Part shown: in pieces, positions 1 through 6,361 of the stretch
Layout: each line of letters begins with the position of its first letter
Numbering within the stretch: the first letter of the stretch is position 1
Source of the DNA: Nocardioidaceae bacterium
GTDB lineage: Bacteria; Actinomycetota; Actinomycetes; Propionibacteriales; Nocardioidaceae
Reading direction: 5' to 3'
Assembly: GCA_020438665.1 (NCBI GenBank)
Contig: JAGQUE010000361.1
Coordinates: 1 to 6,847, forward strand
DNA: 6,847 nt
The notes under the pieces: generated by a model
The model's database searches: none
What the model was told of the DNA's origin: nothing
The model's input: the letters and a program-made list of their open reading frames with translations, nothing else
Program-made: the position numbers and the translations under genes

Positions 1-660
<660 letters not shown>

Positions 661-664
661 CTAG

Positions 665-692
665 CCGCCGGACCGTCAACCGCCGGACCGTC
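665..692. repeat. Tandem 13-bp direct repeat spanning a stop codon
   Basis: CCGCCGGACCGTC occurs at 665-677 and again at 680-692, a 15-bp period. The right copy encodes the C-terminal residues of the minus-strand gene. The left copy begins at its TGA stop and would encode Arg-Ser-Gly-Gly again before an in-frame TAG. It looks like a small duplication. Confidence 0.7.
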
Positions 693-1257
693 GGGCGGCC
701 AGCGCGAGCCCGGCGTCCCACCCGGGCGCTCGGCCGTGGGCCGGTGGCGTCACCCCGCCCAGGTCGACGCCACCGGTGGCGAGCAGCCACGCGACGAGGG
801 AGTTGGAGTTCCACATCTCGCCGAGGCCGAGCTCGTCACGGCCCCACACCAGACGCGGCGCGCGCTCGCAGGCGGCGAGGACCTCGCTCGCGGCCACGCT
901 GCCCTCGGCGACCCGCCGCGGACCGTCGACCGCCTGCTCGGCGTCGGGGATCGCCCCACCCGGCCAGCGTCGCACCTCGTAGCGGAACCACCGCCATCTC
1001 CCGAGCAGCCGGGCACCGACGGGGCCCTCGAGAACGACGCCCCGGTCGGTGCGCGCGCCGGACCACACCGGCGCCATCTCGATGACGTGGCGGATGCCGT
1101 CGTGCCGCACCTCCAGGGCGGCGTGGTAGAGATCGCGCGGCGCACGGTGGGCGCGGCGCGCCGCGACGTACTCATAGAGCCGCCCGTTCAGCCTCACCAC
1201 GTGCCCGCCCGCACCGAGCGGCAGCCAGAGGAGATCGACCGCCGACACCGGACCCAT
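676..1257 (-). CDS. Uncharacterised 193-aa protein, possibly of the NlpC/P60-LRAT-like fold
   Basis: I cannot assign a firm function. The start is ATG at 1257-1255, preceded by GAGGTGG about 5 nt upstream; a longer ORF reaching 1386 would overrun the divergent intergenic region. There is no signal peptide or membrane helix, so the protein is probably cytosolic. Visible landmarks are LWLPLGAGGHVVRLNGRLYE (10-29), LYHAALEVR with His45 (43-51), a Trp/Arg-rich strand GRWRWFRYEVRRWPGG (86-101), GRDELGLGEMWNSNSLVAWL (139-158), and a conserved-looking tail PPAHGRAPGWDAGLA (171-185). A His on an early strand followed by a helix starting N-x-N-S resembles circularly permuted papain-like proteins, where the second motif is usually N-C-x-T/S. 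Here the Cys position appears to be Ser151. That fold call is inference. The gene converges with the cyclotransferase-like gene and diverges from the C1 peptidase. Confidence 0.75.
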   Translation of the reverse strand: MGPVSAVDLLWLPLGAGGHVVRLNGRLYEYVAARRAHRAPRDLYHAALEVRHDGIRHVIEMAPVWSGARTDRGVVLEGPVGARLLGRWRWFRYEVRRWPGGAIPDAEQAVDGPRRVAEGSVAASEVLAACERAPRLVWGRDELGLGEMWNSNSLVAWLLATGGVDLGGVTPPAHGRAPGWDAGLALAARRSGG

Positions 1258-1268
1258 GTCACCACCTC

Positions 1269-1296
1269 GGAACGATCGTCGCACCGGCGACGTATC
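1269..1296 (+). promoter_or_regulatory. Possible ECF-sigma-type promoter overlapping an inverted repeat
   Basis: In the 91-bp gap between the divergent genes, GGAAC (1269-1273) is followed after 17 nt by CGTA (1291-1294). This resembles ECF sigma promoters (GGAAC, 15-18 nt, CGTT or CGTC) oriented toward the peptidase. The spacer contains an inverted repeat: CGTCG (1277-1281), loop CACCGG, CGACG (1288-1292), extended by GAT and ATC with one bulged base. This could be an operator. No TANNNT box in this gap stands out. Tentative. Confidence 0.3.
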
Positions 1297-1348
1297 GCCG
1301 CCGTGGTGCCAGGCTCCTGGGGAGCAGAACCTCACCCAAGGAGGCATC

Positions 1349-2164
1349 ATGACCCGAGCCACCACGCGCAGCAATGCCGCGAGCAAGCGCTACATCTGCA
1401 ACGTCGTCCCGTCCCGTGGCACCGAGCGCGACTGGAGGTTCGCCCAGTCCGTCGACGCCGGCGTCCTCGGCGCCGCCGGTCCGCTGCCCAAGGAGGTCGA
1501 CCTCCGCGAGGACTGGTGGACCATCAACAACCAGGAGGACACCGGGTCGTGCGTCGGCTGGGCCGCCGCCGACGGCGTCGTCCGGTGGCACATGGTGAAG
1601 GCCGGCAAGCTCCGCAAGAACCGGATGCTCTCGCCGCGTCACGTCTGGATGGCGTCCAAGGAGACCGACGCGCTGCGGACCCGACCGGAGACCTTCATCG
1701 AGGAGGCCGGGACGATGATCAAGTCCGCTCTCGACGTCGCGCGCAAGCACGGCGTCGCGCTCGAGGAGGACCTGCCGTTCCACGTCGACACCAAGATGTA
1801 CCTCGGCCCTGAGGCGACGTTCTATGCCCGCTGCTCGCGCCGCAAGATCGCCTCCTACTTCAACCTCGAGCTGAACCTGACCAACTGGAAGACCTGGCTG
1901 GCCCAGCAGGGACCGATCCTCGCGGCGCTGCTCGTCGACTCCGCCTGGGACAACGCCGGCTCGACCGGCGGCAAGATCGACACGTTCGACCCCAACACCG
2001 TCCGCGGCGGCCACGCCGTCGCGATCGTCGGCTATCGCACCGACGGTCGCTTCATCGTCCGCAACAGCTGGGACACCACGTGGGGCGACAACGGCTTCGG
2101 CTACCTCAAGCCGGCCTATGTCAGGAAGGCCTTCTATGCGGAGTCCTACGGCGTGAGCATGTGA
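1349..2164 (+). CDS. Papain-like (C1 family) cysteine peptidase, apparently cytosolic and without a propeptide
   Basis: This 271-aa protein has every active-site element of clan CA family C1. The oxyanion Gln62 and nucleophile Cys68 lie in NNQEDTGSCVGWAA (60-73), with the same six-residue spacing as Gln19-Cys25 of papain. His222 is in GGHAVAIVGY (220-229). Asn239 is in RNSWDTTWGDNGFGYL (238-253), the familiar NSWGxxWGxxG block. The N-terminal 50 residues hold no signal peptide, transmembrane segment, lipobox or recognisable inhibitory I29-type prodomain, so it should fold active inside the cell or be exported by an unusual route. The ATG at 1349 has an excellent AAGGAGG site at 1338-1344, 4 nt away, which overrides an upstream ATG at 1256. 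The gene appears monocistronic: a divergent gene lies upstream and a hairpin follows its stop. The substrate is unknown. Confidence 0.9.
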   Translation: MTRATTRSNAASKRYICNVVPSRGTERDWRFAQSVDAGVLGAAGPLPKEVDLREDWWTINNQEDTGSCVGWAAADGVVRWHMVKAGKLRKNRMLSPRHVWMASKETDALRTRPETFIEEAGTMIKSALDVARKHGVALEEDLPFHVDTKMYLGPEATFYARCSRRKIASYFNLELNLTNWKTWLAQQGPILAALLVDSAWDNAGSTGGKIDTFDPNTVRGGHAVAIVGYRTDGRFIVRNSWDTTWGDNGFGYLKPAYVRKAFYAESYGVSM

Positions 2165-2185
2165 GCTCGGGTACATAGCCCGGGC
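2165..2185 (+). terminator. Hairpin directly after the peptidase stop codon
   Basis: GCTCGGG (2165-2171), loop TACATAG, CCCGGGC (2179-2185) form a 7-bp stem with one G-T wobble, starting at the base after TGA. No T-tract follows, as is common for actinobacterial terminators. It is the natural boundary between the peptidase gene and the efflux operon. Confidence 0.5.
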
Positions 2186-2201
2186 ACAGAGACGGCACAG
2201 A
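2183..2201 (+). promoter_or_regulatory. Candidate operator: two 8-bp direct repeats, 11-bp period
   Basis: GGCACAGA occurs at 2183-2190 and again at 2194-2201, separated by GAC, so the copies lie one helical turn apart on the same DNA face. Direct repeats of about 11 bp are typical targets of OmpR/PhoB-family response regulators. The site is about 80 bp upstream of the adaptor start, suitable for controlling the operon. I see no convincing -10/-35 pair in 2186-2282, so the promoter itself is not located. Confidence 0.35.
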
Positions 2202-2270
2202 CCGCTGCCAAACCGGTCCGGTGATCTGGACGTGTCGAGGCCCGCCGCACGGGCGCGCCTCCCACGAGCA

Positions 2271-2276
2271 GAGAGG
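2271..2276 (+). promoter_or_regulatory. Ribosome binding site fixing the adaptor start
   Basis: GAGAGG lies 6 nt before ATG 2283. The alternative in-frame GTG at 2232 has no such site and would add 17 Arg/Ala/Pro-rich residues ahead of the membrane anchor. Confidence 0.6.
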
Positions 2277-2282
2277 CCGGTC

Positions 2283-3821
2283 ATGCCGCGCGTGAGCTGG
2301 AGGTCGGTGAGCCGGTCGACGATCATCAACGCCGTCCTGGCGTTGGCGGTGCTGGTGGTGGTCGGGCTGGCGGCGCGCGCCGTGACCGCGGGTGACACCC
2401 AGACCGCCAGCAGCCAGACGACCACGACGGTGAGCACGGGCAACGTGGTCGCCACGGTCACCGCCTCGGGCAACGTCGCCGCGATGTCGACGGTCGCCGT
2501 CGACTTCTCCGACGCCACCCAGGTCGTCCGCGCGATCCTGGTCGAGGAGGGTGACCACGTCCGCAAGGGCCAGGTGCTGGCCCGCATCGACCAGACGTCG
2601 GCGCGCCAGACCCTGCGTTCGGCGCAGATCCAGCTCCAGGCGGCCGAGGCGAGCTATCAGGAGACGGCATCGGGTGAGACGAGCGCCGAGCGGGTCGTCG
2701 ACCAGGCGTCGATCACCTCCGCCCAGCGATCGGTCACCAACGCCGAGCTGAGCCTGCGTCAGGCCCAGCAGAGCTATCGGCTCAACCGGTCGCAGGCCGA
2801 TGCCGCGGTCGCGCGTGCGGAGCGGGCGGTCACGTCCGCGCAGGCCGGCGTCGACCGCGCGCAGGCGGCCTATGACGCCGACCCCACCGCGGACAACAGG
2901 ACCGCGCTCCAGACGGCCAGGACGTCCTTGAGCTCGGCCCGAACGTCCCTCACGACCACCAAGGAGCAACGCGCTCAGACGCTGCTCGCGGGGCAGCAGC
3001 AGATCAAGACCCAGCAGGCTCAGCTGGCCAGCGCGCGTGAGCAGCTGGCGGCAGCGCGGGCCAACGTGACCCTCAACCAGCAGGGCGCGACCGCGTCCCA
3101 GCTGGCCAACGCACAGGCCTCGGTCGACACCGCCCAGGTGACCGTCGACCAGGCGCAGACCGCGCTCGAGGACACCGTGCTGCGGGCCCCGGTCGCCGGC
3201 ACGGTCGCCGCGATCAACGGCTCGGTCGGCCAGACCGCCTCCGGGTCGTCGTCGAGCTCCTCCTCGACCTCGTCGAACTCCAGCACGTCCACGACGTCAT
3301 CGGGCTTCGTCACGCTGACCTCGACCCACGCCCTCGAAGTGACGACCTATGTCGCCGAGGCCGACATCGACAGCGTCCACGAAGGTCAGGCGGCGACGGT
3401 CACCCTGTCGGCCAGCGACACCGAGATCAAGGGCGAGGTCACCTCGGTCGCCACGGTCCAGACGGTCACCAACAACGTGGTCGAGTACGCCGTCACCGTC
3501 CGGCTCGACGAGACGAAGGGCGTCAAGCTCGGCGCCTCCTCCGAAGTCGTCATCACCACCGGCAGCAAGGACGACGTCCTGCGGGTCTCGACATCGGCGC
3601 TGACCACCGTGGGCAACACCACCACCGCCACCGTCCTCAGCGACGACGGCACGACCGAGGTCGTCCAGGTCGAGATCGGGCTCCAGGGTGACAGCGACAC
3701 CCAGGTGATCAGCGGCCTGGCCGACGGTGACGTGGTCGTCATCCCCGAGTCCGACGACTCCTCGACCGGCTTCACGTTCCCCGGTGCCCCTGCCGGTGGC
3801 CTGGGTGGGGGTCCCCAGTGA
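2283..3821 (+). CDS. MacA/HlyD-type periplasmic-adaptor-like subunit of an ABC efflux pump
   Basis: This 512-aa membrane fusion protein links a MacB-type transporter to the outside of the cell. A basic N-terminus leads into one transmembrane anchor (about 14-36). The first half of the lipoyl-like domain follows (VVRAILVEEGDHVRKGQVLA, 81-100). A very long Ala/Gln-rich alpha-helical hairpin (about 104-297) comes next, with its turn probably near YDADPTADN (197-205). The second lipoyl half is LRAPVAGTVAAINGSVGQ (300-317), and the beta-barrel and membrane-proximal strands run to about 487. A Ser/Thr/Asn linker (320-340) interrupts the second lipoyl half, and the C-terminus ends in PGAPAGGLGGG. 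The hairpin is longer than I expect for MacA, and TolC-type partners are not expected in this cell type. The stop overlaps the ATPase start by four bases, implying translational coupling. It could equally serve a peptide, antibiotic or lipid exporter; the substrate cannot be read from the sequence. Confidence 0.88.
   Translation: MPRVSWRSVSRSTIINAVLALAVLVVVGLAARAVTAGDTQTASSQTTTTVSTGNVVATVTASGNVAAMSTVAVDFSDATQVVRAILVEEGDHVRKGQVLARIDQTSARQTLRSAQIQLQAAEASYQETASGETSAERVVDQASITSAQRSVTNAELSLRQAQQSYRLNRSQADAAVARAERAVTSAQAGVDRAQAAYDADPTADNRTALQTARTSLSSARTSLTTTKEQRAQTLLAGQQQIKTQQAQLASAREQLAAARANVTLNQQGATASQLANAQASVDTAQVTVDQAQTALEDTVLRAPVAGTVAAINGSVGQTASGSSSSSSSTSSNSSTSTTSSGFVTLTSTHALEVTTYVAEADIDSVHEGQAATVTLSASDTEIKGEVTSVATVQTVTNNVVEYAVTVRLDETKGVKLGASSEVVITTGSKDDVLRVSTSALTTVGNTTTATVLSDDGTTEVVQVEIGLQGDSDTQVISGLADGDVVVIPESDDSSTGFTFPGAPAGGLGGGPQ
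3240..3302 (+). repeat. Ser/Thr-rich low-complexity tract inside the adaptor gene
   Basis: The 63-bp tract encodes 21 residues made almost entirely of Ser, with Thr, Asn and one Gly (residues 320-340). It falls inside the loop of the second lipoyl half-motif, after GQTA and before the strand GFVTLTS. Mixed TCG, TCC and AGC codons argue against recent simple triplet slippage. Confidence 0.75.
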
Positions 3822-4549
3822 GCTCGCCCGTCATCGAGATGACACGCATCTCCAAGACCTATGGCGCCGGGGAGGCCGCGGTGTCGGCCCTGCGCGAGGT
3901 GGATCTGGCCATCGAGCGCGGCGACTATGTCGCGATCATGGGCGCCTCGGGGTCGGGCAAGTCCACGCTGATGAACATCGTCGGCTGCCTCGACGTCGCC
4001 ACGTCGGGTCGCTATGCGCTGGACGGGATCGACGTACGCCGACTCGGCGAGCGGCAGCTGTCGCTCATCCGCAACCGCAAGATCGGGTTCGTCTTCCAGA
4101 GCTTCAACCTCATCCCGCGCACCACGGCGCAGTCCAACGTCGAGCTGCCGATGGCCTATGCCGGGGTCGATGCGACGGCCCGCCGCGAGCGGGCCGCCGA
4201 GGCGCTGGCCCGGGTCGGGCTCGCGGATCGCGTCCACCACCAGCCCTCGGAGCTCTCGGGTGGCCAACAGCAGCGGGTCGCGCTGGCCCGCGCGATCGTG
4301 ACGCGGCCGGTCCTGCTCCTGGCCGACGAGCCGACGGGGGCGCTCGACAGCCACAGCTCCGCCGAGGTGCTCGCCCTCTTCGACGAGCTCGCGGCCGGCG
4401 GCCGGACGGTCGTGATGATCACCCACGAGGACGAGGTGGCCCGGCACGCGAAGCGGATCCTGCGGTTCAGCGACGGCCGGATCGTCTCCGACCAGCGTCA
4501 GGTGCCGCTCGAGGCGCCGCCGCCGCGCTGGTCGGGGGTACCGGCGTGA
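3818..4549 (+). CDS. MacB/LolD-type ABC transporter ATPase
   Basis: This 243-aa cytosolic nucleotide-binding subunit powers the adjacent permease. It has Walker A GASGSGKS (42-49), Q-loop Gln94 in VFQSFNLIP, signature LSGGQQQR (146-153), Walker B LLLADE (166-171) followed by PTGALD (D-loop), and H-loop His203 in ITHEDEVA. The phrase [19 protein letters not shown] is typical of the MacB/LolD/FtsE group. Unlike Gram-negative MacB, it is a separate polypeptide from the membrane part, the usual arrangement in Gram-positives. The GTG start at 3818 overlaps the adaptor stop (GTGA), and its own TGA overlaps the permease GTG in the same way, so all three subunits should be made in step. The upstream ribosome site is only a G-rich GTGGGGG, which also suggests coupling. 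No key residue is missing. Confidence 0.95.
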   Translation: MSSPVIEMTRISKTYGAGEAAVSALREVDLAIERGDYVAIMGASGSGKSTLMNIVGCLDVATSGRYALDGIDVRRLGERQLSLIRNRKIGFVFQSFNLIPRTTAQSNVELPMAYAGVDATARRERAAEALARVGLADRVHHQPSELSGGQQQRVALARAIVTRPVLLLADEPTGALDSHSSAEVLALFDELAAGGRTVVMITHEDEVARHAKRILRFSDGRIVSDQRQVPLEAPPPRWSGVPA

Positions 4550-5817
4550 ACGCCCGGGAGATGGGCCGCTTCGCCTGGCGGGGCGTGACCGCCAACAAAA
4601 CCCGGTCCGGCCTGACCACGCTGGGGATCCTGATCGGTGTCGCCGCCGTGATCATCCTCGTCGCCGTCGGCACCGGGTCGAGCAAGGCGGTGCAGGACCA
4701 GATCAGCGCGCTCGGCAGCAACACCCTCACGATCCAGTCGACCTCGTCGTCCGGGGGCGGCTTCGGGCCAGGCGGTGGCGGTCCGGGGGGCAGTTCCCAG
4801 CCGACCAGCCAGAACGCCACCAGCACGCGCGCCCCCGAGCTCACCATGTCCGACGCCCGCGCGATCGCCACCAGCGAGGACGCCCCTCACGTGCTCGGCG
4901 TCGCCCCGGTGGTCACCGCCTCGTCCGTCACCGCGACCTTCGACGGGGCCGAGCACTCCGTGTCCACGTTCACCGGCACGACGCCCGCCTATCTCCTCAT
5001 CGACAACACCGCCGTCGCGGCCGGCAGGTCCTTCACGGACGCGGACTATGAGACCCACGCCCGCGTGGCGCTGCTGGGCGTCAGCGTCGCCGAGGACCTC
5101 GTCGGCAGCGACACCTCCGCGATCGTCGGGAAGCAGGTCTCCTTCAACGGGGTGGCGTTCACCGTCGTCGGGGTCCTCGAGGAGAAAGGGAGCACCGGCC
5201 CCCAGGACCAGGACGACCGGGTGATCGCGCCCGCGACGGCCGTCCAGGACACGCTGTCGGGCTATGGCGACCTGAGCTCGATCTCGGTCAAGGCGACCTC
5301 CTCGTCCGGGGTCGACGCCGCGACCGCGGAGGTCGAGGCGATCCTCGACGCTCGGCACCACGTGACGTCCGACGACCGTGACTACACCGTCAGCAGCGCG
5401 TCGTCGATCCTCGAGGCGGCGACCTCCTCCAACGAGACGTTCACCGTCCTGCTCGGCGCGGTCGCCGCGATCTCGCTGCTGGTCGGCGGCATCGGGGTCA
5501 TGAACATCATGCTGGTGACGGTCACCGAACGCACCCGCGAGATCGGCATCCGCAAGGCCATCGGCGCCTCACGCCCCGACATCATCGGTCAGTTCCTCGC
5601 CGAGGCGGTGCTGCTGTCCCTCATCGGTGCCGTCGCCGGGGTCGTCGCCGGGCTCGTCGGGTCGCAGTTCACGATCATCGGCATCGAGCCGGTCGTGGCC
5701 CCGTACTCGGTCGGCCTGGCGTTCGGCGTGGCCATCGCCATCGGCCTCTTCTTCGGTCTCTATCCCGCCAACCGCGCCGCGTCGCTGCGCCCGATCGAGG
5801 CGCTGCGCTATGAGTGA
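4546..5817 (+). CDS. MacB/FtsX-type ABC transporter permease
   Basis: This 423-aa protein is the membrane subunit of the pump. TM1 is at about 24-44 ([19 protein letters not shown]). A large extracytoplasmic domain spans about 45-298, with the MacB_PCD pattern of mixed strands and helices. TM2 is at about 299-323, TM3 at about 350-375 and TM4 at about 386-405. The cytoplasmic loop [20 protein letters not shown] (327-346) is the FtsX-domain segment that contacts the ATPase, and GVMNIM (317-322) is also typical of MacB. A glycine-rich stretch [15 protein letters not shown] (69-83) lies in the extracytoplasmic domain soon after TM1 and is not part of the core fold. The GTG start at 4546 overlaps the ATPase stop. 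The protein works by mechanotransmission with the adaptor rather than as a classical channel (family knowledge). The C-terminal RPIEALRYE ending is typical. Confidence 0.94.
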   Translation: MNAREMGRFAWRGVTANKTRSGLTTLGILIGVAAVIILVAVGTGSSKAVQDQISALGSNTLTIQSTSSSGGGFGPGGGGPGGSSQPTSQNATSTRAPELTMSDARAIATSEDAPHVLGVAPVVTASSVTATFDGAEHSVSTFTGTTPAYLLIDNTAVAAGRSFTDADYETHARVALLGVSVAEDLVGSDTSAIVGKQVSFNGVAFTVVGVLEEKGSTGPQDQDDRVIAPATAVQDTLSGYGDLSSISVKATSSSGVDAATAEVEAILDARHHVTSDDRDYTVSSASSILEAATSSNETFTVLLGAVAAISLLVGGIGVMNIMLVTVTERTREIGIRKAIGASRPDIIGQFLAEAVLLSLIGAVAGVVAGLVGSQFTIIGIEPVVAPYSVGLAFGVAIAIGLFFGLYPANRAASLRPIEALRYE

Positions 5818-5821
5818 GGAG
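5816..5821 (+). promoter_or_regulatory. Ribosome binding site deciding the start of the next gene
   Basis: GAGGAG overlaps the permease stop codon and lies 6 nt before ATG 5828. An earlier in-frame ATG at 5810, overlapping the permease end by 8 bases, has no ribosome site, so 5828 is preferred; using 5810 would only add MSEEQS. Confidence 0.6.
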
Positions 5822-5827
5822 CAGTCC

Positions 5828-6322
5828 ATGACCACCGACTGGGACGACGCATGGCTGGCCGAGCCCGCTCGCCGATCCCGCTGGCGTTCGACGCTGGTGC
5901 TCGCGCTGGCCGCGTCCCTGGTGTTCCTGGCCGGTGTCGAGGTGCAGCGAGCGTTCGGTACGTCGTCCGGCGGCGCGTCGGCCGCCGCCCCCGCCGGAGG
6001 CTTCCCCTCGGGGATGCCGTCGGGGATGCCGTCCGGGATGGCGCCGCCGGGCGACACCGCGTCGAGCGATCAAGGCTCGGGATCCACCTCGTCGGGAGCC
6101 ACGACGCAGACCGAGGTGATCGGCACCGTGGTCGCGCGTCACGGCGACGTCTGGGTGGTCGAGGACCTGGGCGGCACCAAGCACCGCATCTCCGTCGGCG
6201 ACGAGACCCACATCGTGCGCGAGTCATCGCTGTCGGCCTCCGACGTCCCCACCGGCGCGACCGTCGACATCACCACCACCTCCGACGACGCGGGCTCGGC
6301 CGCGACCGTCACCGTCCGCTGA
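5828..6322 (+). CDS. Single-pass membrane protein with extracytoplasmic OB/DUF5666-like beta domain
   Basis: This 164-aa protein has a short cytoplasmic N-terminus (1-20, ending in basic RRSRWR). One transmembrane helix follows (about 21-38, STLVLALAASLVFLAGVE), then a Gly/Ala/Pro/Ser linker containing three PSGM tetrapeptides (60-71) and a Ser/Thr/Gly spacer. The C-terminal beta-rich domain (about 95-164) starts TEVIGTVVARHGDVWVVEDL. The pattern of a GTV strand, a 'VWVVED' strand, a charged turn, a strand ending at 'THIV', then 'LSASDVPTGATVDI', recalls DUF5666/OB-like domains; this is a resemblance, not a firm assignment. There is no Tyr and no Cys. The gene begins immediately after the permease with its ribosome site inside the permease end, so it belongs to the efflux operon. 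Likely roles are an accessory that senses substrate or stabilises the adaptor outside the membrane; this is inference from context. Confidence 0.8.
   Translation: MTTDWDDAWLAEPARRSRWRSTLVLALAASLVFLAGVEVQRAFGTSSGGASAAAPAGGFPSGMPSGMPSGMAPPGDTASSDQGSGSTSSGATTQTEVIGTVVARHGDVWVVEDLGGTKHRISVGDETHIVRESSLSASDVPTGATVDITTTSDDAGSAATVTVR
6005..6040 (+). repeat. Three 12-bp tandem repeats encoding PSGM
   Basis: Three in-frame 12-nt units, each encoding Pro-Ser-Gly-Met, form part of the linker after the membrane helix. Units 1 and 2 are near identical; unit 3 has TCC for TCG. The same tetrad family appears in the next gene. Confidence 0.85.
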
Positions 6323-6361
6323 CCGGCTGAACCGCCACCAACCCAAGGAGCTCTCGATCCC

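Noticed and set aside
2232..2282. N-terminal extension of the adaptor from GTG 2232
   Set aside because: No ribosome site for this GTG, and the extra residues are Arg/Ala/Pro-rich; ATG 2283 has GAGAGG 6 nt upstream and leads directly into the membrane anchor.
1259..2587. A 442-aa minus-strand ORF opposite the C1 peptidase and adaptor start
   Set aside because: It is antisense to a gene with an intact catalytic tetrad; its Arg/Gly/Val-rich composition is a frame shadow and it crosses the hairpin and intergenic region.
3727..4545. Extension of the permease reading frame upstream to 3727
   Set aside because: This part overlaps the whole ATPase gene in another frame and is Arg/Pro-rich; the membrane protein begins at GTG 4546.
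4498..5361. A 287-aa minus-strand ORF opposite the permease
   Set aside because: Composition dominated by Gly/Arg/Asp from antisense GC-rich codons; no motifs and no credible start signal.
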